Below are positions 25,965 to 35,855 of a DNA stretch of 64,000 bases, in pieces (within the stretch, counting starts at the first letter, position 1; every line of letters begins with the position of its first letter). Position numbers and translations under genes: made by a program. This stretch comes from Liquorilactobacillus capillatus DSM 19910. GTDB taxonomy: Bacteria > Bacillota > Bacilli > Lactobacillales > Lactobacillaceae. The notes below the pieces were generated by a model. That model was not told where the DNA came from. It did not search any database and saw only the letters and a program-made list of their open reading frames with translations. The stretch spans positions 1 through 64,000 of the forward strand of contig NZ_AZEF01000007.1 in assembly GCF_001434915.1 (NCBI RefSeq). Direction: 5' to 3'.

Positions 25965-26969
25965 ATGCTGATAGCTCAAATTAATGGTCGTTCAATTGCA
26001 GCAGTTGATGCAAAAAAAGGGGTACAGTACAAGTGTCCAGGGTGTCAGGGTGAATTGATCCTAAAAAAAGGTGAGTTTAAAATCAGTCATTTTGCTCATA
26101 AAAATAGTATGTGTCAAATTTTCTCAGAGGGAGAGACTCCAGAACATTTACTTGGGAAAAAGAGTATATTAGCGGCGTACCAGAAAGCGGGGTATTTTGG
26201 GAAGCTAGAGGAGTATATTAAAAGTCTGCAACAGAGACCAGATGTTTTAGTCCGTTTGCGGAATGAAAAAGCAATCGCACTAGAATTTCAGTGTGCACCA
26301 TTAAATTTGACCAAATTATCTGAACGCTCACAAGGATATTTTCAAGCCGGTTTAAAGTTTTGCTGGATACTTGGACAACGTTATCATCTAAAGAAAACAT
26401 TGACCCAACAAACTAGTCAGTTTATGCAATGGTCACAACGATTGGGCTTTTACCTTCTCTATTTTGATACTACAAGAGAAAGATTTGAATTAGTCTATGG
26501 TATCCAACAGGCTGATTTTTTACCATTACGTTATTTTCACTTTTTTACAAAGAATGTTAGCGAGCTAAAAATGTTTATGCAACAGGACCATCAGATTGAT
26601 TATTATGAATTAACGATGGAAGAACGTTTTAAACAGCAAAAAAATTTTTTGAGAAATTGTTATTACTCCGCTGGGGAATTTCGAAAAATACAGGAATTGG
26701 CATATATGTCCGGAATTAGACTGCAAGATCTAACGGCTATTCTTTTAAAAAGAAAATATCAGGTTCCTTTATTCCAAAAAAATGAGTTTTATTGGCGAGC
26801 TAAGATAGTATTAAAGTATAATAAGGGAGTAATTATTAATCAGAAGGCTAATATCATGGTCTTAAGGGGAATTAATGAATATTTATTTCAGAATCCTTTT
26901 ATTCGAAAGAAACAATTTGTTGAACAAATTATCCAGGATTTCCAAGCGGATTTACAATTAGTAAAATAA
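25965..26969 (+). CDS. coiA: Competence protein CoiA
   Basis: A 334-residue protein needed after DNA uptake in naturally competent streptococci, where it promotes recombination. The N-terminal part has a putative zinc pair (CPGCQGEL, residues 22-25), a HFAH motif and the CoiA nuclease-like core EGETPEHLLGKKSI and RPDVLVRLRNEKAIALEFQ. Catalytic-type acidic residues (D, E-x-Q) are visible in the latter. It lies between mecA and pepF, as in many lactobacilli. AAGGAGG is 8 bases upstream. Competence in this organism is not implied by the gene alone. Confidence 0.92.
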   Translation: MLIAQINGRSIAAVDAKKGVQYKCPGCQGELILKKGEFKISHFAHKNSMCQIFSEGETPEHLLGKKSILAAYQKAGYFGKLEEYIKSLQQRPDVLVRLRNEKAIALEFQCAPLNLTKLSERSQGYFQAGLKFCWILGQRYHLKKTLTQQTSQFMQWSQRLGFYLLYFDTTRERFELVYGIQQADFLPLRYFHFFTKNVSELKMFMQQDHQIDYYELTMEERFKQQKNFLRNCYYSAGEFRKIQELAYMSGIRLQDLTAILLKRKYQVPLFQKNEFYWRAKIVLKYNKGVIINQKANIMVLRGINEYLFQNPFIRKKQFVEQIIQDFQADLQLVK

Positions 26970-27028
26970 TATTATTAAGCTAGATCAAATGATGCTTAGG
27001 GGTGTATTTAAACGGGAGGGTAAGAAAG

Positions 27029-28837
27029 ATGGAAAAGAAAAGTATTAAACTACCTACACGAGATGAAGTCCCACAGGAGTTAACCTGGGATCTGAAGTCA
27101 ATTTTTAAGAGTAATGAAGAGTTTGAGAAGGAATTTAAATTAGTCACAGCACAACTTGATGAAGTAAAAAAATATAGTGGGAGTTTAGCTAAGGGAGCAA
27201 AGACTTTTCTAGCAGCATTAAAGGCAGTCCTAAAGCTAGAACGTAGAGCGGAAAAAGTATTTGTCTATGCTAATTTAAAAAATGATCAAGATACAAGTAA
27301 TAAGTATTACCAAGGTTTGCTTAGTCGTACACGGCAGTTAGGAGCTAAAGTAGGCGCAAGTGTTTCGTGGTTTGAGCCAGAATTATTAGCATTACCTGCG
27401 AAAAAATTAGCACAGTATTTTATGCAAGATACTGAACTTGAGGCATACCAGCACTTAATCTCTAAAATAACTTCGCAAAGAGAACATTTTTTATCTATAA
27501 AAGAGGAGGAACTACTAGCTGGGGCAGCCGATCTATTTGCTACACCTGAAAATATTTTTGGTATTTTGAATAATTCTGATCTAGAATTTCCAGAAGTTCG
27601 GGATGCACAGCATAATTTAATTAAGTTATCACATGGAAACTACGGCAAACTGCTAGAATCTTCACAGCGAGATGTTAGAGAAATGGCTTTTAAAGGGATG
27701 TACCGGACGTATCAGCAGTTTCAGAATACGTTTGCTTTAGCACTTTCCTCACATGTGCATACGCATAATTATCTTGCGCAAAAACGTAGCTACCCAGATG
27801 CACGCAGCGCGGCCTTAGCTAGAAATAATATTCCTGTTTCTGTATATGAAACATTGGTCCAGCGAGTAAATCACCATTTAACTTTGCTGCACCGTTACGT
27901 GGCATTACGAAAGAAACTCTTAAAGATTAGTGAGGTCCATATGTATGATCTTTACACACCAATCACAAAATTACCTGCTAGAACGTATGGTTATCAGGAA
28001 TCACAGGCAATTATACTTAAAGCACTGCGTGGTTTAGGTGCGGATTATATTGCTAAAGTTAAGGAGGCTTTTGAAAATAGGTGGATTGATGTTGTCGAAA
28101 ATAAGGGGAAACGTAGCGGCGCGTATTCTTCGGGAATGTACGATACAGCACCTTTTATTCTCTTGAATTGGCAAGATAATCTTGAAAGCTTATATACGCT
28201 AGTCCATGAAATGGGACATAGTATGCACACATATGCCAGCAATACAAACCAAGAATATCAAAATAGTGATTACTCGATTTTCGTTGCTGAAATCGCGTCA
28301 ACTACGAATGAGAATTTACTGACTCAATATTTATTAGACCAAACGACTGATCCTTACTTTAAGGCCTATATTTTGAATCATTATTTGGATGGATTTAAGG
28401 GAACGGTTTTTCGGCAGACTCAGTTCGCCGAGTTTGAACAGTGGCTGCATGTGCAAGATGCACAACAGCAGCCTTTGACTGCTAAAGAGATGAACGATTT
28501 TTATCTATCTCTAAATGAGCGCTACTATGGTGCAGATATTTTTAATGATCCCGAAATAGCCTATGAATGGGAACGTATTCCACATTTTTATTATGATTTT
28601 TATGTTTATCAATATGCGACTGGTTTTGCAGCAGCATCAGCGTTAGCCCAAAAAATCTTAACTAAAGGTCCTGAAGATTACCTTAACTTCCTACGCGCAG
28701 GTAGTTCAGCTTTCCCAATAGAAATTGTTAAGAAGGCGGGGGTAGATATGACAAAAGCCGCTTATCTTGATGATGCTTTTGCTCTTTTTGCGAAGCGATT
28801 AGACGAATTAGAACAAATAATTGCTGATTTAAGTTGA
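27029..28837 (+). CDS. pepF: Oligoendopeptidase F (M3 family)
   Basis: A cytoplasmic zinc peptidase that cleaves peptides of roughly 7-17 residues. The 602-residue protein has the zinc motif LVHEMGHSMHTY (HEMGH at about 393-397) and the third ligand region SIFVAEIASTTNE. The ATG at 27029 is supported by GGGAGGG 8 bases ahead; the in-frame GTG at 27002 would add nine residues before that site. It sits between coiA and yjbH and ends with a strong terminator. Confidence 0.96.
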   Translation: MEKKSIKLPTRDEVPQELTWDLKSIFKSNEEFEKEFKLVTAQLDEVKKYSGSLAKGAKTFLAALKAVLKLERRAEKVFVYANLKNDQDTSNKYYQGLLSRTRQLGAKVGASVSWFEPELLALPAKKLAQYFMQDTELEAYQHLISKITSQREHFLSIKEEELLAGAADLFATPENIFGILNNSDLEFPEVRDAQHNLIKLSHGNYGKLLESSQRDVREMAFKGMYRTYQQFQNTFALALSSHVHTHNYLAQKRSYPDARSAALARNNIPVSVYETLVQRVNHHLTLLHRYVALRKKLLKISEVHMYDLYTPITKLPARTYGYQESQAIILKALRGLGADYIAKVKEAFENRWIDVVENKGKRSGAYSSGMYDTAPFILLNWQDNLESLYTLVHEMGHSMHTYASNTNQEYQNSDYSIFVAEIASTTNENLLTQYLLDQTTDPYFKAYILNHYLDGFKGTVFRQTQFAEFEQWLHVQDAQQQPLTAKEMNDFYLSLNERYYGADIFNDPEIAYEWERIPHFYYDFYVYQYATGFAAASALAQKILTKGPEDYLNFLRAGSSAFPIEIVKKAGVDMTKAAYLDDAFALFAKRLDELEQIIADLS

Positions 28838-28863
28838 AAATATAAACTTATTTACGTCGATCC

Positions 28864-28903
28864 AAAAAGCCTAAGTCAAGTTTTCTTGATTTAGGCTTTT
28901 TTT
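28864..28903 (+). terminator. Terminator after pepF
   Basis: AAAAAGCCTAAGTCAAG (28864-28880) pairs with TTGATTTAGGCTTTTT (one mismatch) and runs into T residues. Confidence 0.88.
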
Positions 28904-28969
28904 GGTAACACCTTAAATCCAAAGATAGCTGGATTAGGGGGCATTGGACTAAAAAATTATAAAGATAAT

Positions 28970-28999
28970 AAAAAAGCGGAAGCTGTCTGTTACAGTTCC
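28970..28999 (-). terminator. Terminator of yjbH
   Basis: On the minus strand GGAACTGT and ACAGCTTCC (28978-28986, 28992-28999; one bulge) form a stem followed by GC and a T run. Confidence 0.6.
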
Positions 29000-29017
29000 A
29001 CTGGAGATCCTATTAAA

Positions 29018-29650
29018 CTAAAGAATATGCAAAGAGGTAGAAGGGTGCTTTTTGACAGACGCATTAGGCTCTGAGACAATCTCATCATTAAGTTGTCCGG
29101 TACATAACTGCTTTAATAAGTCATATGAATCACAGCCGGTAAATGATATTCCGCAGTCAACGCCTTCTAGATTATAAACGACGACAGTTGGATGTTCATG
29201 TACATTCATTTCTGCAGCCATTTGTTGATCTTGTTTAAATGAGTTAATTGTAAAGGATGAATGCCGATCATCGTTAAACATAGCGCAATCTAGATTACTA
29301 ACTTGCGCTGTTGCCTGCGCAACATCTTCACTATAATCAGTTCCTAAATCAACAATTTGTTTCTGGAGCTTCAACAAGTAACTACGCCCACAACGTTTTC
29401 CTTGGAATGATGCTGCTTTATAATCAAGAGATGCTTGATAAATATTATTAAAAATTTGATTGCGTGCTCGCAAATCATTTAGAGGAATGTTTTTCTTTTT
29501 CATAATTGAACTTACTGTCTGTAAGTTTAAAAATGGAATAAAACTAATTCGAACTTCAACGTCTAACTGATCTACTAGTCTTAGTATGTTCTGCTCCGAA
29601 CGGTAGCATTCGCTGCCTATTGGGTTGATAAACAAATACATTTCTAACAC
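29018..29650 (-). CDS. spxH: ClpXP adaptor YjbH/SpxH (DsbA-like thioredoxin fold)
   Basis: Promotes Spx degradation by ClpXP. The 210-residue protein begins MLEMYLFINPIGSECYRSEQN, the hallmark start of the family. A DsbA-like body follows, with ASFQGKRCGRSYLLKLQKQI and the cis-proline region HEHPTVVVYN. Start choice is GTG at 29650, 8 bases after GGAGG; an upstream in-frame GTG precedes that site. Here the Bacillus CxxC is SECY, with one cysteine, as in several relatives. Encoded in the same block as its presumed target spxA. Confidence 0.92.
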   Translation of the reverse strand: MLEMYLFINPIGSECYRSEQNILRLVDQLDVEVRISFIPFLNLQTVSSIMKKKNIPLNDLRARNQIFNNIYQASLDYKAASFQGKRCGRSYLLKLQKQIVDLGTDYSEDVAQATAQVSNLDCAMFNDDRHSSFTINSFKQDQQMAAEMNVHEHPTVVVYNLEGVDCGISFTGCDSYDLLKQLCTGQLNDEIVSEPNASVKKHPSTSLHIL

Positions 29651-29843
29651 TAATCTTTCCTCCACTTAATATGAATTTCTGCCTTTTTACACTAATTTAG
29701 TTAATTGCTAACTATACTTTAACAAATTTTTCTCTTTTTTCAATGTTTCTGCCCCATTTTTTTTAGTATGTTTTAGAAATTAACCTGTTATTGCGTAGTA
29801 TGTTAAAATATTGGGTATATGATGTATAGCAGAGGGGATTATT

Positions 29844-30476
29844 GTGATAAAAAAATGGGATAATTTTTTATTGCCGTACGAACAAACGGTCTCAGAACTT
29901 AGAGCAAAGTTTGTGGCACTGAGACATCAATTTGAGTTGTCGCAAAAACATGTCCCGATTGAATTCGTAATCGGACGTGTCAAACCTGTTGATAGTATTA
30001 TTGAGAAAATGCAGCGGCGGAAAATTAAAAGTGAGCGATTAGCAAATGATATGGAAGATATTGCAGGTGTGCGGATTACTTGTCAATTTGTTGATGATAT
30101 TTATCAAGTAGTTAAACTTATCCGAAATAGGAAAGATATGCATATTGTTGACGAAAGAGACTATATTTTAAATAAAAAGCCGAGCGGCTATCGTTCTTAC
30201 CATATCGTAGTTGAATACCCGGTTCAGATGTTGGATGGTGAAAAAGAGATTCTAGCTGAGATTCAAATCAGGACATTGGCAATGAATTTCTGGGCAACAA
30301 TTGAACATTCACTTAGTTATAAGTATCATGGTGAGTTTCCAGAAGATTTAGATAATCGTTTGCAAAGAGCTGCAGAAGCCGCCTTTCAATTGGATAAAGA
30401 AATGACAGCTATTAGAGAGGAAATTCAAGAAGCACAGAATTTATTTTCTTATAAGCGCGGATATAAGAAAGAATAG
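29844..30476 (+). CDS. relQ: Small alarmone synthetase RelQ
   Basis: Makes (p)ppGpp from ATP and GDP/GTP without hydrolase activity. The 210-residue protein holds a RelA/SpoT synthetase domain: EFVIGRVKPVDSIIEKM, DIAGVRITCQFVDDIY, the KPSGYRSYHIVVEYP segment and ILAEIQIRTLAMNFWATIEHSL. It lacks the HD, TGS and ACT domains of RelA. The start is GTG at 29844, with AGAGGGG 7-8 bases ahead. It lies upstream of nadK and rluD as in Bacillus (yjbM-ppnK-yjbO). Confidence 0.95.
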   Translation: MIKKWDNFLLPYEQTVSELRAKFVALRHQFELSQKHVPIEFVIGRVKPVDSIIEKMQRRKIKSERLANDMEDIAGVRITCQFVDDIYQVVKLIRNRKDMHIVDERDYILNKKPSGYRSYHIVVEYPVQMLDGEKEILAEIQIRTLAMNFWATIEHSLSYKYHGEFPEDLDNRLQRAAEAAFQLDKEMTAIREEIQEAQNLFSYKRGYKKE

Positions 30477-30640
30477 TGTAAGTTTGATATGCTATAGTTG
30501 AGTTAGAAAACTGAGATCAATATAGAAGTAAATGGTCAATAGTTAACTTACTTTTAATAAAACTGTAAAGTGTTATTGTACTAAAGGGTTAACTAAAACA
30601 TAGTTATATGCAGATAAAATGTAAATAGAAGAGGTTAGTT

Positions 30641-31447
30641 ATGAGAATAGCTATTTTTGCTAATGAAGGTCGCAAGTCGATGCTGGTTAGTCGAAAGCTG
30701 CATCAGAAGTTTAAAGATACACACTTTATTTTAGATAATGAGAAACCGGATATTATTGTAACTGTCGGTGGTGATGGGACACTCTTAGCTGCTTTTCATC
30801 AGTACCAAAATATTTTGGATAAGGTACGTTTTGTTAGTGTACATACTGGCCACCTGGGTTTTTATACAGATTGGCGCGATGATGAAATTGATGATCTTGT
30901 TATTAGCTTACAATCAGATAATGGTCAATCTGTCAGTTATCCGCTGCTAGATGTTAAAGTTAGTTACATTGACCAGTTGCGACCTGAATCCTTTTTGGCA
31001 CTTAATGAAGCAACATTGAAGAGAAATAGCGCAACCTTGGTAACTGATGTGTATATTGGTGGGGAGCTTTTTGAAAAGTTTCGGGGTGATGGTTTGTGTC
31101 TCTCAACGCCAACAGGATCTACGGCCTATAATAAGTCTTTAGGCGGTGCAGTTATTCATCCAAATTTAAGGGTTTTACAAATGACTGAAATCGGTTCAAT
31201 CAATAACCGTGTGTTTCGAACATTAAGTTCACCGATGATTATAGCACCTAACGACTGGGTTACGTTGTATCCTAACCGAGAAAGTGATTATATTTTGACA
31301 GTTGATCAGAATAGTTATCATGGACGGCAAATTAAACAAATAACCTTTAAAACCTCTAAAAAGAGTATTCATTTTGCTAAGTACCGTCACATGCAATTTT
31401 GGCAACGAGTCCAAGATGCATTTATTGGTGCAGAGTATGCAAATTAA
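30641..31447 (+). CDS. nadK: NAD kinase
   Basis: Phosphorylates NAD to NADP. The 268-residue protein carries the nucleotide-binding GGDGT (43-47), the NEATLKR motif, and [16 protein letters not shown] in the C-terminal half. Its last 11 bases overlap rluD, indicating translational coupling. The 164 bases upstream are A+T-rich, with no clear promoter recognised. Confidence 0.96.
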   Translation: MRIAIFANEGRKSMLVSRKLHQKFKDTHFILDNEKPDIIVTVGGDGTLLAAFHQYQNILDKVRFVSVHTGHLGFYTDWRDDEIDDLVISLQSDNGQSVSYPLLDVKVSYIDQLRPESFLALNEATLKRNSATLVTDVYIGGELFEKFRGDGLCLSTPTGSTAYNKSLGGAVIHPNLRVLQMTEIGSINNRVFRTLSSPMIIAPNDWVTLYPNRESDYILTVDQNSYHGRQIKQITFKTSKKSIHFAKYRHMQFWQRVQDAFIGAEYAN

Positions 31448-32333
31448 GTGGAAGTATACGGGTGACAGCCCTATTAAGGTGCGCACTTTTTTAAAATTAA
31501 AAGGTGTCTCACGTCGCTTGCTGACCAAAGTGCGGACTCAAGAATTAGGAGGGCGTCTCTTACTTAACGGGCAAGAAGGACGTAGAACTGATAAAATGTT
31601 GCCCAATGATCTGTTGACACTTGTTTTTCCGACAGAAAAGCCACGAAAAAATTTGTTGCCGTCTTTTGTACCGCTAGATATCCTTTATGAAGATCGGGAT
31701 TTTTTAATTATTAATAAACCAGCTGGTGTTGCCTCGATCCCCTCGCCACTTCATCCGAATGATTCTCTTGTTAACCGTGTTTGGGGCTACTATCAACTTA
31801 GACAGTATCAAGGAATTATTCCACATATTATAACGCGTTTAGATCGTGATACCTCGGGGATAGTGTTGTTCGGTAAACACCGTTATGCTCATTCATTGAT
31901 GGATACGCAGTTAAAGGAACATCAACTAGAAAAATATTATCTAGCAATTCTAACGGGTCAGGTCGATAACCGGCATATTGGTATCAATCTGCCTATAGGG
32001 CGGGATTTGTCCTCAATTATTAAGCGACGCGTGGTCGCTGAGGGAACTAATGCAATCTCAGAATTAAAACAAGTACAGCGCTTAAGGGATAGTACACTTT
32101 ATCAAATTCAACTGCATACAGGGAAAACACATCAAATTCGTGTACATTGTGCCTATCTTAAACACCCGCTTATAGGTGACACCTTGTATGGTGGTAAAAT
32201 ACAAATGCCATTGCAGCGACAGGCGCTTCATTGTGAACAACTTATATTTAAACATCCTATTTTAAATACCATAATAAAGATTAAATGTGATTTACCTCGG
32301 GATATGCAAATATTTATTCAAAAAAACAATTAG
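31437..32333 (+). CDS. RluA/RluD-family pseudouridine synthase
   Basis: A 298-residue enzyme converting uridine to pseudouridine in 23S rRNA or tRNA. It has an N-terminal S4 RNA-binding domain (about 12-65) and the catalytic aspartate in [16 protein letters not shown] (about residue 140), followed by KYYLAILTG and [16 protein letters not shown]. Orthologous position to B. subtilis yjbO, downstream of nadK. The ATG at 31437 overlaps nadK; longer in-frame starts would lie deep inside nadK. Confidence 0.93.
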   Translation: MQIKWKYTGDSPIKVRTFLKLKGVSRRLLTKVRTQELGGRLLLNGQEGRRTDKMLPNDLLTLVFPTEKPRKNLLPSFVPLDILYEDRDFLIINKPAGVASIPSPLHPNDSLVNRVWGYYQLRQYQGIIPHIITRLDRDTSGIVLFGKHRYAHSLMDTQLKEHQLEKYYLAILTGQVDNRHIGINLPIGRDLSSIIKRRVVAEGTNAISELKQVQRLRDSTLYQIQLHTGKTHQIRVHCAYLKHPLIGDTLYGGKIQMPLQRQALHCEQLIFKHPILNTIIKIKCDLPRDMQIFIQKNN

Positions 32334-32345
32334 AGAGGTAAGTTG

Positions 32346-33719
32346 ATGATGCCTGAAAATAAAAATACGAACCATAAAAAAAAGCAAACGATATTCTCTC
32401 TTTTAGATGAACAAAAAGCGACTAAATTTAGAGACCTTTTTTTAAGCCTCCATATTTATGAACAAGCACAGATTTTTACGAGTTTAAATGAAAAGCAGCG
32501 GGTTAGAGTTTATCGTTACTTGACGCCAATTGAATTAGGAGATACTTTTGACGCGATAGAGGAAGATCCTGAAGATATTGTTGCCTATTTTAAAGAAATG
32601 ACTCCAGATTATGCCGCAAAAGTAATTACACAAATGTATACAGATAATGCGGTCGATGTTTTAGCTTTTGCAGATAAAAAGGATTTGCCAAAGTACTTAC
32701 GACTGATGTCGCGTGAAAAAGCAGATGAGATTAAAGAGCTACTGCACTATGAAGATAAAACAGCTGGGGCAATTATGGCGACAGAGTATGTCAAAATCGT
32801 TGGGAACCAGACTACTCGTTCTGCAATGCATGTCCTTAGACGCGAAGCCAAAGAAGCTGAAACAATTTACTACACCTATGTCATTGATGATGATGAGCGG
32901 TTGATTGGAGTCGTAACTTTACGTGACCTTCTGATTAGTGGAGATGATATGCTGATCCAAGAAATAATGAATGATCAAGTAATGTCAGTGAAAGTTGATG
33001 AGGATCAAGAAGATGTTGCTAAAACGATTCGTGATTATAACTTCTTGGCGATCCCTGTTACTGATTATGATGATAAAATGATTGGAATCATTACAGTTGA
33101 TGATATTATTGATGTTATTGATGAAGAATCTGCAGAGGATTACTCTGGATTAGCCGGTGTCGATATTGAAGAAAGCCCGGATAATCCGATCGGGGCTGCG
33201 GTTAAAAGATTACCCTGGTTGATAACCCTGCTTTTTTTAGGGATGTCAACTGCAAGCTTAGTGTCGCATTATGAGCACCTGGTCAGTGAAGCAAGTATTC
33301 TCGCCGTCTTTATTTCCTCAATAACCGGAACGGCAGGTAATGCGGGGACGCAAAGCTTAGCGGTTGCTGTCAGACGATTAGCTTATAAAAATGACGAAGA
33401 TAAAACTTTATTTGGGACGATTATCGCTGAAATTTTTACCGGACTTGTTATCGGAATCATTACAGGTGTGACGATTATGGTTATCGTTGGTATTTGGAAA
33501 CATAATTTTATTTTAGGATTTGTAATAGGTTTAGCAATGATGTGTGCAATTATTGTAGCCAACTTAGCTGGAAGTCTTATTCCAATCTTAATGGATAAAA
33601 TTGGGGTTGACCCAGCTGTTGCTTCAGGACCCTTTATCTCAACTCTTAGTGATTTGACTTCCGTTTTGATCTACTTTAATATTGCGAAATTGTTCTTAGC
33701 CTTTATTATTGGCAGCTAA
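32346..33719 (+). CDS. mgtE: Magnesium transporter MgtE
   Basis: A Mg2+-gated magnesium channel in the cell membrane. The 457-residue protein has an N-terminal superhelical domain (about 20-135), two CBS domains (about 135-260) that sense Mg2+, a plug helix and five transmembrane helices from about residue 285 onward. The last part has the conserved SLITGTAGNAGTQ-like stretch (SSITGTAGNAGTQSLAVAV) and ANLAGSLIPILMDKIGVDPA. The ATG at 32346 is 7 bases after AGAGAGG. It follows rluD by 12 bases. Confidence 0.95.
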   Translation: MMPENKNTNHKKKQTIFSLLDEQKATKFRDLFLSLHIYEQAQIFTSLNEKQRVRVYRYLTPIELGDTFDAIEEDPEDIVAYFKEMTPDYAAKVITQMYTDNAVDVLAFADKKDLPKYLRLMSREKADEIKELLHYEDKTAGAIMATEYVKIVGNQTTRSAMHVLRREAKEAETIYYTYVIDDDERLIGVVTLRDLLISGDDMLIQEIMNDQVMSVKVDEDQEDVAKTIRDYNFLAIPVTDYDDKMIGIITVDDIIDVIDEESAEDYSGLAGVDIEESPDNPIGAAVKRLPWLITLLFLGMSTASLVSHYEHLVSEASILAVFISSITGTAGNAGTQSLAVAVRRLAYKNDEDKTLFGTIIAEIFTGLVIGIITGVTIMVIVGIWKHNFILGFVIGLAMMCAIIVANLAGSLIPILMDKIGVDPAVASGPFISTLSDLTSVLIYFNIAKLFLAFIIGS

Positions 33720-33777
33720 AGAACTAAGCAAATTAACGCTGCTTTTTAATGAAATATGATATATTTTTTTCTTATAG

Positions 33778-33811
33778 TAAAGGGCGTTAGGTTCCTCCCT
33801 AACGCCCTTTA
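33778..33811. terminator. Palindromic terminator between mgtE and pgl
   Basis: TAAAGGGCGTTAGG (33778-33791) and its complement (33798-33811) form a perfect 14-bp stem with a 6-base loop between convergent genes. T runs beyond the stem are weak. Confidence 0.72.
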
Positions 33812-33857
33812 CTAGTTGCTAAAAAATAGTATCCTGAATTATTCGCAGCAGAAACAA

Positions 33858-34886
33858 TTACCTACCGAGACTAACACAAACTCCTTCTGGAACTAAGATG
33901 TCTTTTTGCAGACAGTCCAGTTTACCGGTTTCGATGTTACGGCTAAATAAAGTAGCATTATCAGTATTCTGGTTAGCTGCGATTAAAAATCTTTCGGTGG
34001 AATCAAGTATAAAATCACGTGGAAAATCACCTTGAGTAGAAACACTTTCAATAAATTCGAGCTTACGGGCCGTGGGGTTGAACTTAAAGACCGCAATTGA
34101 ATTATGCCCGCGGTTAGAGACGTAAACAAATTTGCCATCTTGTGAAATACGAATAGCGGCAGCACCATTGTGTTTATGCCATGTTACGGGAATCGTTGCG
34201 AGTGTTTGCAGATGATGGAATTTCCCCGTAGTTTGGTCGTAAGCAAGTAATGAGATCTGACTACTTTGTTCTCCAACCAAAAAAGCATAGTGACCATTGG
34301 GGTGGAAAACAAGGTGACGGGGCGCAAAGCCTGGGGTAGTCGCAAACTCGGCAACAGGAGCTAGTTTTCCATCAGTAGTTATAGCATACGTATAGATTTT
34401 GTCGGATCCTAAGTCACAGACAGCTAAACGGTTATCAGGTGTTAGATCAGTAAAATGAATATGTGATGCTTCTTGCTCAGGAAGCGGGCCTTGACCTTCG
34501 TGGATAATTTCATCAGTCTTAGTTAGGTGACCATGGGAGTCAGTTTTAAAGACTGTAACTGTACTTTCATGAAAATTAGCAGTAAAAGCTAATTGTTTTT
34601 TGTTGTCTAAGCCGATGTAGCATGGTGGAGCACCTTTAGTTAATTCTTCGTCACAAAAAGTAGGCGTTGTGTTATTTAAATTATAGCTGGCAATCCCCCC
34701 ACGTTCTTCTTTCTTTGAAATCGTATACAAAATATTATCTGCTGAGACACGCAGATAAGTAGGGTTCTGTACTTGCACCAAGAGTTCTGGAGTAGTAATT
34801 TTCTTTGTTTCAGTATCGAGAATGGCACGGTAAATACCTTGAGATCTTCTTTTAGTGTACGTGCCAAATAAAATTGTTTCCTGCAT
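33858..34886 (-). CDS. pgl: 6-phosphogluconolactonase (YbhE-type beta-propeller)
   Basis: Hydrolyses 6-phosphogluconolactone in the pentose phosphate route. The 342-residue protein is a seven-bladed propeller of the lactonase family. Repeated blade motifs include SHIHFTDLTPDNRLAVCDLG, PRHLVFHPNGHYAFLVGE and PRDFILDSTERFLIAANQNT (the family's closing P-R-x-F-x-x-D segment). AGAGGAGG precedes the ATG on the minus strand. It stands alone, converging with mgtE. Confidence 0.88.
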   Translation of the reverse strand: MQETILFGTYTKRRSQGIYRAILDTETKKITTPELLVQVQNPTYLRVSADNILYTISKKEERGGIASYNLNNTTPTFCDEELTKGAPPCYIGLDNKKQLAFTANFHESTVTVFKTDSHGHLTKTDEIIHEGQGPLPEQEASHIHFTDLTPDNRLAVCDLGSDKIYTYAITTDGKLAPVAEFATTPGFAPRHLVFHPNGHYAFLVGEQSSQISLLAYDQTTGKFHHLQTLATIPVTWHKHNGAAAIRISQDGKFVYVSNRGHNSIAVFKFNPTARKLEFIESVSTQGDFPRDFILDSTERFLIAANQNTDNATLFSRNIETGKLDCLQKDILVPEGVCVSLGR

Positions 34887-35074
34887 TATAAAACCTCCTC
34901 TTATTGCTTATAACTATGGATAGTATAGCATATAATAGTTTAGAATAATGCAATGCCTAGATATAGTGGAAAATAACGAAAAGGCTTGCAAAAAGGAACA
35001 CTGCTCAAGTATTCTAAGAGGACATATGATACAATATAACTATTCTATAGATAATTTGAAGGAGCCAGACGATT

Positions 35075-35431
35075 ATGTTAAAAGCTAAAGTTGTTGAAAT
35101 TGGGCCTGAAGCTATCTCTAAAAATGATCCATTGTTAATACTTTTTGACGAGACCGCTTCAGCCCAGCTAAGACGAGTTTCCATTGTTCAACGTTTCGTT
35201 GAAGTAGATGGTCAAACTTTTGACCTCACGATAGGTGACACAATTAGTATCGATGATCAAGAATTCAAAGTTACTTATGTTGGGCAATTAGTAAAAAGTA
35301 ATATGGAAATGATTGGACATGCAACTTTTTGTTTTCAAGAGGTACCAGAACAACCACAACACAATGGGATTTATCTCACGCCACAAACTTTTCCTAAAAT
35401 TCATGTGGGTAGCATAATTACTTACAGTTAA
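35075..35431 (+). CDS. Orphan PTS glucitol/sorbitol-type EIIA protein
   Basis: A 118-residue protein of the glucitol EIIA (GutA) family. It shows the beta-rich pattern with LLILFDETASAQLRRVSIVQ near the start, the IGDTISIDDQEFKVTYVGQLVKSN segment and the histidine in MIGHATFCF (about residue 88). In complete sorbitol systems it accepts phosphate from HPr and passes it to EIIB/EIIC. No EIIB, EIIC or sorbitol dehydrogenase gene is near, so it may serve a distant system or have a regulatory role. Ribosome site AAGGAG is present. Confidence 0.82.
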   Translation: MLKAKVVEIGPEAISKNDPLLILFDETASAQLRRVSIVQRFVEVDGQTFDLTIGDTISIDDQEFKVTYVGQLVKSNMEMIGHATFCFQEVPEQPQHNGIYLTPQTFPKIHVGSIITYS

Positions 35432-35560
35432 ATTAATTTTACGATATGAGGTTTGAGTGAGCTAAGAATTTTATAGGTAATTAGGTGACACTAATAGAGG
35501 ACAATTTAATACTTACCTTAGATCGTACTGTAGTTAGCGAGGATCGGCTAATAAATTAGG

Positions 35561-35803
35561 GCTGTGCCGTAAGTCCTTCAAAGTAAAAGAGATTAGTGAA
35601 AACCATTCTTTGATTTTCACTGATCTCTTCTTTTGGTTCCCAGTCAGTTTTGCTAGTAAGTACGTATGTAAGGGGATTATTCTTGAAGGTATTAGCTGCA
35701 ACCAGTGCTTTTTTATTTTTAATGATACTAAAAGAGCTACACTAGAAAAATGATGCCTTTTTCTAATGTAGCTCTTTCAGTGTTTAGAGACTTATGGCAC
35801 AGC
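35561..35803. repeat. Cruciform repeat, copy 3 (243 bp)
   Basis: GCTGTGCCGTAAGTC (35561-35575) and GACTTATGGCACAGC (35789-35803) are 15-bp inverted ends with one mismatch. Inside lie two further strong hairpins: AAGAGATTAGTGAAAA pairing with TTTTCACTGATCTCTT (about 35587-35629), and AAAGAGCTACA-TAGAAAAA pairing with its complement (35731-35777). The whole block fills most of the 424-base gap between the convergent EIIA and guaC genes. Termini match copy 1 at 13586-13694. Confidence 0.65.
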
Positions 35804-35855
35804 TACTCTTTCAGACTAGTGAATGTATTTAGTTATTGATGCTAAGCTGTTAAAA

